Assembly: GCA_910588245.1 (NCBI GenBank)
Contig: CAJUQP010000001.1
Span: 124,001-188,000, forward strand
DNA: 64,000 bases
DNA from: an uncultured Muribaculaceae bacterium
Lineage (GTDB): Bacteria; Bacteroidota; Bacteroidia; Bacteroidales; Muribaculaceae
Reading direction: 5' to 3'
Notes under the pieces: generated by a model
Databases searched by the model: none
What the model was told of the DNA's origin: nothing
The model's input: only the letters and a program-made list of their open reading frames with translations
In this document: in pieces, positions 52,604-60,810 of the stretch
How positions within the stretch are numbered: the first letter of the stretch is position 1
Layout of the letters: each line of letters starts with the position of its first letter
Program-made: the position numbers and the translations under genes

Positions 52604-53197
52604 TCAGTTCTGATAGAGAGTGAACGGATGCACACCATCGATCTCAAGTTTATATGGCGACATATAATTAGAGCATGGCGATATCACGCGGGCATTATAA
52701 AACAAGACTACATCCAGATCCGTAAAATCGCATTCTCCGAAACAGTTCTGCCGCCACACATACACTCCCGTTATAACCGACTCTTTCATTATTTCATCGA
52801 CTTTTGCCGAATCACTCCGCGATATGATTCCGACAAGACGTCCTGTATGGAATACACTGAATCCTACACAGCCGCCCGAAATTTCACGGCAAAGGCACAA
52901 CCGATCACCGGGGACCAGATCATGAAGCACCCGTCTGCAGTCAGAGGTCAGATCGGCAGGGCAGAGTGTAAGCGTGATAAAGCCATCATCTGCATGCCTT
53001 TTCAAAAGGGAAGAGAGATTGAGCGACATCTCGTTATAACGTATCTCCCCGATATTTGACGCCGTCACACGATTGTCTGAGACCGTTGCATCAGACGTGC
53101 GTTTCCGAAATAGTTTTTTTCGTGAAAGCCAAAGCTCCCAAAGCCAGAATCCGGCCAGCAGACTGATAAGGAGTAGGTATATGGTGATTTCAGACAT
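52604..53197 (-). CDS. Membrane-anchored protein with HIRAN-like segment, unknown
   Basis: One N-terminal helix (EITIYLLLISLLAGFWLWEL) anchors a soluble domain. Its core, LVPGDRLCLCREISGGCVGF followed by GRLVGIISRSDSAKV and GVYVWRQ, has the pattern of HIRAN domains: GD-x-L-x-L-x-RE, a beta turn, then G-x-x-x-G-x-I-x-R. HIRAN normally binds DNA ends in helicases or nucleases, so a membrane-bound copy is odd. The start MSEITIY at 53197 is preferred over 53221. It is divergent from the araC gene and convergent with the nitroreductase. I do not assign a function. Confidence 0.55.
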   Translation of the reverse strand: MSEITIYLLLISLLAGFWLWELWLSRKKLFRKRTSDATVSDNRVTASNIGEIRYNEMSLNLSSLLKRHADDGFITLTLCPADLTSDCRRVLHDLVPGDRLCLCREISGGCVGFSVFHTGRLVGIISRSDSAKVDEIMKESVITGVYVWRQNCFGECDFTDLDVVLFYNARVISPCSNYMSPYKLEIDGVHPFTLYQN

Positions 53198-53292
53198 ATT
53201 AACAGTATTAAGAATATTCATACTCTTAATCTAATAACTATTAATCTGCTGTAAAGTTGAGGAGACAGCACTAATAATAAAGTGAAGAAGCT

Positions 53293-54186
53293 ATGGATAG
53301 AAACGGAATATCAGCTAAGACTGATGAATTATTGAAATACGATGTTAGACTGAATGATCGGGTAGAAAACATTCTTTCATCCGATTTCTGGGTTCTCGAT
53401 CATGTGGGTAAACATATGCTGCCAGACAGACATGACACGCCTCTTAAATTTAGCGCATCGGTCAATGTATATGTAAGACGCGGCACTTGTATCGTTGATC
53501 TTGACCTTATGACATATGTGATCACTGCACCGAGCCTTGTCAATATTCATAAATCACAGATTCTCCAAATCAGGGAGATTAGCAATGATTTCGATGCCAG
53601 CTGCATGGTGATGTCAAAGAGATTCACCGATAATCTCTTCATGAGAATGAAAGATTTCCATATCTATGCCTTCTCCACACAACAATTCGCTGTCAAGATT
53701 CCGGATCATCTCGTGCAGAGCTTCAACAGGCATATAGAACTTATGCTCGATATCTCCAATGACACTGCGAACCCATATGCATATCAGGCACAGGTATTAG
53801 CAATATCTTCTTTCTTCTATCATACAGGACACAAATGTTATTCGCCACTTGCAGAAAAACTTCCCAAAGGCAACAACCGCATCCCAGACAGATTCATCAG
53901 CCTTGTGCAGCACAATTATAAGGAGCAACGGTTTCTTGATTTCTATGCGCAACAGATGGGAATCACGACAAAGCATCTTTCACGTACCATGAAAACGCTT
54001 ACAGGGTTCACGGCTGTCGAATGGATCGAAAGATACGTGATTCTGGAAGCAAAAGTACTTCTTAAGTCCACAAACCTAAGCGTTCAACAGATTTCAGACA
54101 AACTGAATTTCCCCTCCCAGTCCTTTTTCGGCAAGTATTTCAAGAAAGTTGTGGGCATGTCTCCGAAGGAATTCCGTAACACCTGA
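53293..54186 (+). CDS. AraC-family transcriptional regulator
   Basis: The C-terminal 100 residues carry the double helix-turn-helix of AraC proteins: YAQQMGITTKHLSRTMKTLTG, then VQQISDKLNFPSQSFFGKYFKKVVGMSPKEFR (shortened here to IQQ-type NFPSQSFFGKYFKK). The N-terminal 180 residues are a cupin-like sensor region (VNVYVRRGTCIVDLDLMTY) with no clear ligand. At 297 residues the length is normal. It is divergent from the HIRAN-like gene and may control it or the nitroreductase; direction of control is unknown. No target box was identified. Confidence 0.88.
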   Translation: MDRNGISAKTDELLKYDVRLNDRVENILSSDFWVLDHVGKHMLPDRHDTPLKFSASVNVYVRRGTCIVDLDLMTYVITAPSLVNIHKSQILQIREISNDFDASCMVMSKRFTDNLFMRMKDFHIYAFSTQQFAVKIPDHLVQSFNRHIELMLDISNDTANPYAYQAQVLAISSFFYHTGHKCYSPLAEKLPKGNNRIPDRFISLVQHNYKEQRFLDFYAQQMGITTKHLSRTMKTLTGFTAVEWIERYVILEAKVLLKSTNLSVQQISDKLNFPSQSFFGKYFKKVVGMSPKEFRNT

Positions 54187-54226
54187 GCACAATAATCGCT
54201 GTTTATTCAAACCATGGCATTCAAAG

Positions 54227-55027
54227 TTACAAGTGACTTCCGGCGCAGTCGCTGCCAAGCAGACATCTCATCTGTGCCTCAATGCCGGGAACACAAGCCA
54301 GTATAGAATAATTCCTGTTCTCCCTGATAGAAGATACCTTCGCTCCCGCTTCCGAGGCCACAAGCATACCGGCGGCCACATCCCATCTGTTTATATTCAG
54401 TTCCCAATAGGCATCAAAGAATCCAGCACCTACATAACAGAGATCGACAGCTGCCGACCCAAGACGCCTAACTCCCCTGACTTGAGGAATGACGGAGGTA
54501 ATTTCCTTAATATTGTTATCAGGATTTGTAAGTTTGTCATAGGGCACCCCTGTAGCCACTACTGCTTCTGACAGCCTCAGCTTATGTGAACAATAAATCC
54601 TCTTCCCATTAAGAAAAGCACCTCCCGCCCTCACGGCATGAAAAAGTTCACCGATATAGGGGGCATACACAACCCCAACAACAGCCTCCCCATTATGCTC
54701 AAGCGCGATTGAAACTGAGAAAACAGGGAGTCCCTGACTAAAGTTTGTGGTGCCGTCGAGAGGATCAATCACCCAGCGCCATTCCCGGTCAGCATTTTCC
54801 GATCCCGACTCTTCTGCGATTATGCCATGGGCCGGATATTTCTCATGAATCATATCCTTGATTAGCTTCTCGCATGCTTTGTCGGCAGCTGTGACAACAT
54901 CACTGTCGTTTTGCTTGATATGAGTGTCGAGATGAGTCGTTCTGAAAAACTCAAGCTGAATATCGCCAGCCGCACGTGCCATGGCAATCGCATTCTGCAG
55001 GAAAGAGAGATATTCTGGTTTCATCAT
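54227..55027 (-). CDS. Inositol monophosphatase family protein
   Basis: A magnesium-dependent phosphatase of the SuhB/CysQ superfamily. Metal-binding motifs are intact: EESGSE near residue 65, the WVIDPLDGTTNF box near 85, and WDVAAGMLVASEAG near 215. At 266 residues the length is normal. Substrates in the family include inositol phosphates, PAP and sugar bisphosphates; the GTTNF box favours an inositol- or SuhB-like enzyme over CysQ. It converges on the AraC gene and is followed upstream (by strand) by the EamA transporter after 127 bp, so the two may not form an operon. Confidence 0.88.
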   Translation of the reverse strand: MMKPEYLSFLQNAIAMARAAGDIQLEFFRTTHLDTHIKQNDSDVVTAADKACEKLIKDMIHEKYPAHGIIAEESGSENADREWRWVIDPLDGTTNFSQGLPVFSVSIALEHNGEAVVGVVYAPYIGELFHAVRAGGAFLNGKRIYCSHKLRLSEAVVATGVPYDKLTNPDNNIKEITSVIPQVRGVRRLGSAAVDLCYVGAGFFDAYWELNINRWDVAAGMLVASEAGAKVSSIRENRNYSILACVPGIEAQMRCLLGSDCAGSHL

Positions 55028-55154
55028 AATAAATTATATTTTCAATACGAAATAACACCTTCCACAAGATCGTGTACGGATAGTCATGTAGGTCAATGAT
55101 ATTGTAAGACGATGTTACATTATTAGAAATCAACACGACTTCAAAAAGTTCATG

Positions 55155-56084
55155 TCAGTCTTTTCCAATCTTCAGTTTGTCGGATATTACGAGACCTCCG
55201 ATTATTAAGAAACACCCTATATAACCGAGCATATATATTTTCTCTCCGAAAACAAAGAACGCTACGATCATTGTAATGAGTGGTTGCAGATAAAGATAAT
55301 TATTAGCGGTCACCGGCCCCAGAATCTTCATCGCCTCGTTCCAAATAAGATACGCGCAGACCGAGCACATCATAACCAAAAAAAGGAAATTGAGAATATA
55401 TTGCGGCTGCGAGAAATCAAATAAAATCCAGACACGAAGAGGCGCATTCTGGAAAAAAAGAAGTGGCAGAGCGGTAATGACGCCGTAAAAGAAAAGCTTC
55501 CTGGTTATGAAGAAAGAATTATATAGCGGTATAAGCCTCTTCACAGCAATTGTATAGATCGCCCATGATACGGCTGCACTTAAGGCAAGCAAATCTCCTG
55601 TAGGAGAGAATACAAGGCCAGAACCATGACTGAATATCACGCATCCAACTCCCGCGAAAGCGACAATCGAGCCAACCACAACTCCAGGACGCATCCTTGT
55701 CTTATAGATCACAGACATGAGCACAGTTGTGAATATAGGCGAAATAGAAGCCAACAGGGAAACATTGCCGGTCGAAGTATACTTTAGCGCATAGTTTTCT
55801 GTAATAAAATAGAGTGAACCCGCACAAAGACCGCATAAAAGGAGGAGAAGTTCATCTTTCCAATTATGAGCGAACAACTGGCGGAATGTAAACGCAAGCA
55901 GAAGCAAATATGCGGCGGTAAATCTGTAGATATAGGTTTCGACAGGTGTCCATCCACCGTTCTCCATCAGAACTTTGGAACTCAGGAAAGAGCAAGCCCA
56001 TGCCGAAACGGTTATAAGAGCTCCCAGATGAGCAAGAATAAGCAAATAGGCCTTGCTTCTATTTGACTTAACAAATCTTGGCAT
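55155..56084 (-). CDS. EamA/DMT-family transporter
   Basis: A ten-helix inner-membrane drug/metabolite transporter with two EamA repeats. The first repeat includes LILAHLGALITVSAWACSFLSS and GLCAGSLYFITENYALKYTS. The second includes LLALSAAVSWAIYTIAVKR and YLYLQPLITMIVAFFVFGEK. The substrate cannot be inferred. The preferred start is ATG 56084, downstream of the -7 box at 56139-56146; other in-frame ATGs lie at 56108 and 56117. An 11-bp inverted repeat (TTTGTAAGGTA at 56088 and its complement at 56132) flanks the leader and overlaps the promoter. Confidence 0.88.
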   Translation of the reverse strand: MPRFVKSNRSKAYLLILAHLGALITVSAWACSFLSSKVLMENGGWTPVETYIYRFTAAYLLLLAFTFRQLFAHNWKDELLLLLCGLCAGSLYFITENYALKYTSTGNVSLLASISPIFTTVLMSVIYKTRMRPGVVVGSIVAFAGVGCVIFSHGSGLVFSPTGDLLALSAAVSWAIYTIAVKRLIPLYNSFFITRKLFFYGVITALPLLFFQNAPLRVWILFDFSQPQYILNFLFLVMMCSVCAYLIWNEAMKILGPVTANNYLYLQPLITMIVAFFVFGEKIYMLGYIGCFLIIGGLVISDKLKIGKD

Positions 56085-56138
56085 ACATTTGTAAGGTATT
56101 AAGTGCATTGACCGCATACATAAGCGGTTTTTACCTTA

Positions 56139-56146
56139 CAAAATTA
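56139..56146 (-). promoter_or_regulatory. -7 box of the EamA gene
   Basis: On the minus strand TAATTTTG fits the consensus. One arm of an 11-bp inverted repeat overlaps its end. Confidence 0.6.
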
Positions 56147-56349
56147 GTATTTTCCGTAGAAAGAAACAAAAAAAACGGTATCAGACCGAAAAAAGTCAAA
56201 TACCGTAATTCAATTCACAACCGCGATGCCTCCTTTTAAAAGAAGCGTTGGGTCAAATACCTGTGGCGGATGATTTATTTGCTTAAAAGCAGTGTCCGGG
56301 AAAGATGCAAAACTTAGAGGATGTTAAAAATATATTTTCACATAACTTC

Positions 56350-56514
56350 TTAATCCGGCTCCTCTACAAAGTCATCCTTTCCTACACCACATACAGGACA
56401 TACCCAGTCATCGGGTATATCTTCAAAGGGGGTACCGGGTTTTATTCCCCCTTCGGGGTCACCTACTGCAGGATCATAAATCCAGTCACAAACCTGACAT
56501 CTGTATTTCTTCAT
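56350..56514 (-). CDS. Rubredoxin, 54 residues
   Basis: A short gene missed by length cut-offs. The protein MKKYRCQVCDWIYDPAVGDP runs through EGGIKPGTPFEDIPDDWVCP to VCGVGKDDFVEEPD. The four iron ligands are C6, C9, C39 and C42, in the order CQVC and CPVC, exactly as in rubredoxins. Length and the GxxPGTPFEDIPDDWVCPxC pattern leave little doubt. Rubredoxins pass electrons to rubrerythrin, superoxide reductase or oxygen-reducing flavoproteins in anaerobes. It is divergent from a Fur/PerR-family regulator, suggesting control by oxidative stress or iron. Confidence 0.95.
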   Translation of the reverse strand: MKKYRCQVCDWIYDPAVGDPEGGIKPGTPFEDIPDDWVCPVCGVGKDDFVEEPD

Positions 56515-56545
56515 ATCAAATCGGATTTAAATGGTTTTTCATTTT

Positions 56546-56596
56546 AACGACTTTAAACGTCGTTTGGTTTAAGTGTAATCAATAAACCGCCGTTTA
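56546..56596. promoter_or_regulatory. Candidate operator palindromes in front of rubredoxin
   Basis: Two short palindromes lie upstream of the rubredoxin start: AAACGTCGTTT (56555-56565), nested with AACGAC/GTCGTT, and TAAACCGCCGTTTA (56583-56596). Their centres are about 30 bp apart. They could bind the neighbouring Fur-family protein, though they do not match a classical Fur box. Confidence 0.35.
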
Positions 56597-56689
56597 GGAA
56601 AGGAAACAATAATAGGAGAGAGTTATATGTATGGCGTTTGACCACACAGACAATATAAAACACCATATTCGCATTTTGACAGAATTTAA

Positions 56690-56721
56690 TTTGGATTATT
56701 CACGTTTACTCCCTATCTTTG
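56690..56721 (+). promoter_or_regulatory. Promoter of the Fur-family gene
   Basis: TTTG (56690-56693) and TATCTTTG (56714-56721) with exactly 20 nt between. The leader holds a perfect 8-bp hairpin, TCCTGAAC/GTTCAGGA (56779-56799), just before the start. Confidence 0.75.
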
Positions 56722-56818
56722 CATCGAAGTTGGCACATCTACATGTATGACGCCATCATCTTGTAAGACGATGCCGATTCCTGAACGAACTGTTCAGGAG
56801 AAAGAAATTTCCTGAGAA

Positions 56819-57328
56819 ATGCCTAAGACAACCGACACACACGATGAGATAATGGAAAAGTTCAAAACTTTCCTGAATGAGAACCATATGAGGAAAACTC
56901 CTGAAAGGTTCGAGATACTTCGTTGTGCGAATGAGTGCAAAGGACATTTCGATGTAGACAAACTTTACCACGATCTCGAGAGTAGAGGGTATCATGTCAG
57001 CAAAGCGACTATCTACAGCACATTGGAGTTACTTTGCCAAAGCGGTATCGTAAGAAAACTGCTTTTCGACACGCATCAGGCAAGATATGAGATGTCGTGC
57101 GCCACACACAGTCATCTTATATGCACACAATGTGGAGACATTCGGGAAATAGATCTGGAAGAGATCGACAGTCGCCTATCCATGATGACATTCCCGGATT
57201 TCACTCCATCTTATGTCTCTACATGTATCTACGGAATCTGTGACAAATGCAAAAGGGCATTGAAGGCAGTAGTCGCCCGACATCCTGCCGGCAATTGCCC
57301 GGACAACAATAATAACCCCCAAATTTAA
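56819..57328 (+). CDS. Fur/PerR-family metalloregulator
   Basis: A winged-helix repressor of the ferric-uptake family. The DNA-binding half shows MRKTPERFEILRC and HVSKATIYSTLELLCQSGIV. The metal half has HLICTQCGDIREID and the structural zinc site C102-x2-C105 and C141-x2-C144. The regulatory-site residues cannot be assigned well enough to tell Fur, PerR or Zur. The divergent rubredoxin favours a PerR-like role. It has an N- and C-terminal extension (169 residues against about 145). A DUF1015 gene follows after 16 bp and is probably co-transcribed. Confidence 0.9.
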   Translation: MPKTTDTHDEIMEKFKTFLNENHMRKTPERFEILRCANECKGHFDVDKLYHDLESRGYHVSKATIYSTLELLCQSGIVRKLLFDTHQARYEMSCATHSHLICTQCGDIREIDLEEIDSRLSMMTFPDFTPSYVSTCIYGICDKCKRALKAVVARHPAGNCPDNNNNPQI

Positions 57329-57344
57329 TCTTAATGTAAATGCC

Positions 57345-58589
57345 ATGGCAAAAGTCAAACCGTTCAAGGGCGTACGCCCTCCCAAAGCTTTGGTAGAAGA
57401 GGTGGTGTCTCGTCCCTATGATGTTCTCAACAGCCAGGAAGCCCGTGAGGAAGCGGAAGGGAATGAAAAATCACTCTACCATATCATCAAGCCTGAAATA
57501 GATTTCGAACCAGGCACCGACGAGCACGATCCGAGAGTTTACGAAAAAGCCGTAGAAAACTTCCATAAATTCCAGGAAAAAGGATGGCTTGTACAGGACG
57601 ATAAAGAACAGTACTACATCTACGCCCAGACAATGGACGGAAGGACTCAGTACGGATTCGTTGTCGGCGCATGGGTAAACGACTACACAGAGGGAAGGAT
57701 CAAGAAACACGAGCTGACCCGCAGAGACAAAGAAGAAGACCGCATGAAGCATGTCAGGGTCAACAACGCAAATATCGAGCCGGTGTTCTTTGCATTTCCC
57801 GATAATGCCGAGCTTGAAAAAATCATATCCGAGGTCACAAAAAATGAGCCGGAGTATGATTTCGTAGCACCTGATGGATTCGGCCATACTCTATGGACAA
57901 TCGAAGATGACACTACGATCGAGAAGATAACAAAGGAATTCGAAAAGATACCGAACCTCTATATTGCCGACGGGCATCACCGCTCGGCAGCAGCCGCGCT
58001 CGTAGGGGCAGAGAAAGCCAGACAAAATCCCAACCATAAAGGAGACGAGGAATACAACTATTTCATGGCCGTGGCATTCCCGGCATCGCATCTGAAGATC
58101 ATCGATTATAACCGTGTCGTAAAAGATCTGAATGGACTTACTCCGGAAGAATTTCTCGACAAGATAGGCGAGAACTTCGTGATTGAGAAGAAAGGCAAGG
58201 AGATCTACAGACCCAACGGCCTACATAATTTCGCTCTATATCTTGACGGAGCATGGTATTCGCTAACTGCCAAACCTGGAACATATGACGACAAGGATCC
58301 TATTGGAGTCCTTGATGTGACAGTATCTTCCAATCTTATTCTCCGAGACATTCTTGGCATCACAGACCTCCGCAGTGACAAAAGGATCGACTTCGTAGGA
58401 GGCATCCGCGGACTCGGAGAATTGCAGAAACGAGTCGACAGCGGGGAGATGAAAATGGCGCTCGCCCTATACCCGGTGACCATGGATCAACTGATAGCAA
58501 TTGCAGACAGTGGAAACATCATGCCGCCCAAGACGACATGGTTCGAGCCAAAACTTCGCTCTGGCCTTGTTATCCACAAACTTGACTGA
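57345..58589 (+). CDS. DUF1015 family protein
   Basis: A 414-residue soluble protein typical of DUF1015. It begins VKPFKGVRPPKALVEEVVSRPYDV and carries the family blocks YIYAQTMDG, HELTRRDKEEDRMKH and YIADGHHRSAAA; the GHHR box recalls ParB/sulfiredoxin-like nucleotide-binding folds. In Bacteroidales this family is often next to serC and serA, and here those genes lie 2.2 kb downstream on the other strand. A role in serine metabolism, possibly as a kinase acting on free serine, has been suggested for relatives of this fold; I cannot confirm it here. It is expressed with the Fur-family gene and followed by a strong terminator. Confidence 0.88.
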   Translation: MAKVKPFKGVRPPKALVEEVVSRPYDVLNSQEAREEAEGNEKSLYHIIKPEIDFEPGTDEHDPRVYEKAVENFHKFQEKGWLVQDDKEQYYIYAQTMDGRTQYGFVVGAWVNDYTEGRIKKHELTRRDKEEDRMKHVRVNNANIEPVFFAFPDNAELEKIISEVTKNEPEYDFVAPDGFGHTLWTIEDDTTIEKITKEFEKIPNLYIADGHHRSAAAALVGAEKARQNPNHKGDEEYNYFMAVAFPASHLKIIDYNRVVKDLNGLTPEEFLDKIGENFVIEKKGKEIYRPNGLHNFALYLDGAWYSLTAKPGTYDDKDPIGVLDVTVSSNLILRDILGITDLRSDKRIDFVGGIRGLGELQKRVDSGEMKMALALYPVTMDQLIAIADSGNIMPPKTTWFEPKLRSGLVIHKLD

Positions 58590-58635
58590 CCTGTATCCTA
58601 TAAGTGACACATCATTGCAGCTGATATTGACGGAG

Positions 58636-58666
58636 AGACGCATCCACGCGGGTGGATGCGTCTTTT
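58636..58666 (+). terminator. Terminator after DUF1015
   Basis: AGACGCATCCAC pairs perfectly with GTGGATGCGTCT around GCGG, followed by TTTT. The next 170 bp to the lipoprotein gene are AT-rich with no further feature seen. Confidence 0.85.
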
Positions 58667-58836
58667 CGTCAATATTTACATAGGTATGCTCAATCCTATG
58701 TCACAGCCCCAAATTTTCGTCACGATGTGTTCAACCATATTTTTTTTCATACGTTATTAGTTTATAACATAAAAAATAAAGACCACAGGAAATTAAAAAT
58801 TCTATTTTTATATAAAATCCTAAAAAACTATTAATT

Positions 58837-59313
58837 ATGAAAAAATTATTTTATCTGTTGTTCCTTTTGCCTCTGGCATTCTTTGCGGCCTGCGATGACG
58901 ACGATAATCTACCCGCAGTAGATTTCACCCTTACTCTCGATAATGTAACCCAATACGAGAAAGGATTCTATGCTGTGAAAGGTGACACCGTCATAGTCGA
59001 CGGAGTGAGTGTGAAACCTATAGATAACGGTAAAGCCGCTACTGTGACTGGAGTAAGATATTTCCTGGATTATATGCCGATAATGACTGATCCGATTCTC
59101 GCCCCATTCACCACAAAATTCCTTACTGAGGATCTTCCGGCACGTACTTATAACTTCGGTATAACTGCGACAGTACTGCAGGTCGACAAATCTATAAGTA
59201 ATGCCGCCATCAATGTTCCTCTTACAATAGTTGAGAACAAAGAACAACTTCCGGAAGGAGCCCCGGAGATAGGGGAGTACTCCGTCACAATGCGTATTCA
59301 GCCTAAGAAATGA
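58837..59313 (+). CDS. Small surface lipoprotein, unknown
   Basis: A type II signal (LLFLLPLAFFAAC) ends in a lipobox with Cys 19, directly followed by DDDDN. An acidic run right after the cysteine matches the Bacteroidetes lipoprotein export signal that directs lipoproteins to the cell surface. The 140-residue body is beta-rich (FTLTLDNVTQYEKGFYAVKG, then VTGVRYFLDYMPIM) and could be an immunoglobulin-like or carbohydrate-binding module; I recognise no family. It stands alone between two terminators. The gene is AT-richer upstream, suggesting its own promoter in the 58.70-58.83 kb region. Confidence 0.75.
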   Translation: MKKLFYLLFLLPLAFFAACDDDDNLPAVDFTLTLDNVTQYEKGFYAVKGDTVIVDGVSVKPIDNGKAATVTGVRYFLDYMPIMTDPILAPFTTKFLTEDLPARTYNFGITATVLQVDKSISNAAINVPLTIVENKEQLPEGAPEIGEYSVTMRIQPKK

Positions 59314-59335
59314 TCATACATTGATATAAAAGGGA

Positions 59336-59381
59336 AAGACCTCTCCACTATCCAGTCAGGAAGCGGGGAGGTCTTCTTTTT
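59336..59381 (+). terminator. Terminator after the lipoprotein gene
   Basis: AAGACCTCTCC pairs with GGGGAGGTCTT (one G-T) around an 18-nt loop, followed by CTTTTT. Confidence 0.75.
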
Positions 59382-59415
59382 CTGCCAGAAGATATAGCAA
59401 TGTAAAAGTATTATA

Positions 59416-60714
59416 CTATGCCCGTATGCGCCTGGTAAAAAGTATAGAGACGCCCAGACAAAGAAGCAGGATCTGTGGATAATAAAGATATGGCCATGGA
59501 GCTACCGGCGAGATTCCGGCCAGGGAAGTAGCCATAAGGGTCTGGGCCCCATATGGTATCAAAGCTTGAACCACACATGAGCCGGTGTCAAGAAGAGAAG
59601 CGGCCTTTCTCGGTAAAATATGATAGGCCGATGCAATCTTCCTGGCCATTGAACCTACAGTGATTATAGCCACTGTATTATTTGCTGTGCAAAGGTTCAC
59701 GATTCCAACAAGAAGAACTATGCATAACTGTGCTCCCCTCTGAGTGCCTGTATTACGCCCAAGAACCTTAAGGATAAAATCAATTCCACCTGCCTTCTTG
59801 ATCATTCCGAGCATACCTGCGGCAAGAAGTGTTATAATTATAAGATTCCCGACAGAGCCCACTCCATCTCCGGCAATGGTAAAAATATCGATCAAAGACA
59901 TTCCAAGACAAATACCGGCAATTATAGTGGCACAGATGCCGGCAAGCAACACTATTATGACATTGACACCGGCAAGCGCTGAAACTATGACAACAAGATA
60001 CGGAATAACGAGCCAGTAGGATACTGTATGATCTACAACCACGGGGCGCGTCTCAGGCGACATAAAGCAATATAATCCCAAGGCCGCCAATGCAGCAGGA
60101 AATACAATCTTTATATTTGCAAGAAATTTATGCCTCATGTCACATCCCTGGGTTCTTGTGGCCGCAATCGTTGTATCAGATATAAACGACAGATTATCGC
60201 CGAAGAAAGCGCCCCCGAGCACAATTGCGACATAAAAGGCAACCGGAGAATCTGTTCCTGCGGCAAGATCTACCGCAAGAGGAGTAATTGCCACAACAGT
60301 GCCGACAGAAGTGCCGATAGCCATGGATATGAAACAGGTGGCGATGAATAATCCGGGCACAATAAGATAAGAAGGGAGAGACTGGAGAGCAAAATCGACA
60401 GTTGCCTTAACTGCACCGGTCTTCTCTGCAATAGCGGCAAATACACCCGCAAGAATAAAGATCCAGACCATATACATTATATTCGATGATCCGGCCTGTT
60501 TTGAGAATATCTCGATTTTCTCGGAAAGGCTCCCTTTCATGAAGACTCCGGCCCATACAGATGCTATCAGGAGAGCCACACTTATAGGCATCTTATAAAA
60601 ATCACCGATTAGTATGGATGTCAGCAGATATACCAGAAGAAAGACAATAATAGGGGAGATCGCAACCATTCCCTTTGATACGGAAATATCTTCTTTAAAT
60701 TCATTCATCAGCAT
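59416..60714 (-). CDS. nhaC: NhaC-family sodium/proton antiporter
   Basis: A polytopic inner-membrane antiporter of the NhaC/YqkI group. The diagnostic segment is GGAFFGDNLSFISDTTIAATRTQGC, followed by a loop RHKFLANIKIV and several helices; NLCTANNTVAIITVGSMARKI is the matching motif in the second half. About 11-12 helices fit in 432 residues. The likely start is M3 (60708). It may export sodium or exchange amino-acid-related anions; the family also has malate/lactate members. It lies downstream of serA, separated by a hairpin. Confidence 0.88.
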   Translation of the reverse strand: MLMNEFKEDISVSKGMVAISPIIVFLLVYLLTSILIGDFYKMPISVALLIASVWAGVFMKGSLSEKIEIFSKQAGSSNIMYMVWIFILAGVFAAIAEKTGAVKATVDFALQSLPSYLIVPGLFIATCFISMAIGTSVGTVVAITPLAVDLAAGTDSPVAFYVAIVLGGAFFGDNLSFISDTTIAATRTQGCDMRHKFLANIKIVFPAALAALGLYCFMSPETRPVVVDHTVSYWLVIPYLVVIVSALAGVNVIIVLLAGICATIIAGICLGMSLIDIFTIAGDGVGSVGNLIIITLLAAGMLGMIKKAGGIDFILKVLGRNTGTQRGAQLCIVLLVGIVNLCTANNTVAIITVGSMARKIASAYHILPRKAASLLDTGSCVVQALIPYGAQTLMATSLAGISPVAPWPYLYYPQILLLCLGVSILFTRRIRA

Positions 60715-60731
60715 ATAGTGATTATAACAAG

Positions 60732-60759
60732 CCCCGAGGACACCAACGGCGTCCCCGGG
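60732..60759 (-). terminator. Hairpin after serA
   Basis: CCCGAGGAC pairs with GTCCCCGGG (a G-T on the minus strand) around a 9-nt loop. The following TTGTTATAAT gives a weak T-rich end for the serC-serA transcript. Confidence 0.5.
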
Positions 60760-60810
60760 ACATATAGGATCAAAACGTTTCCTGAACTACAATAGAGTAT
60801 CGGGAAAGAA

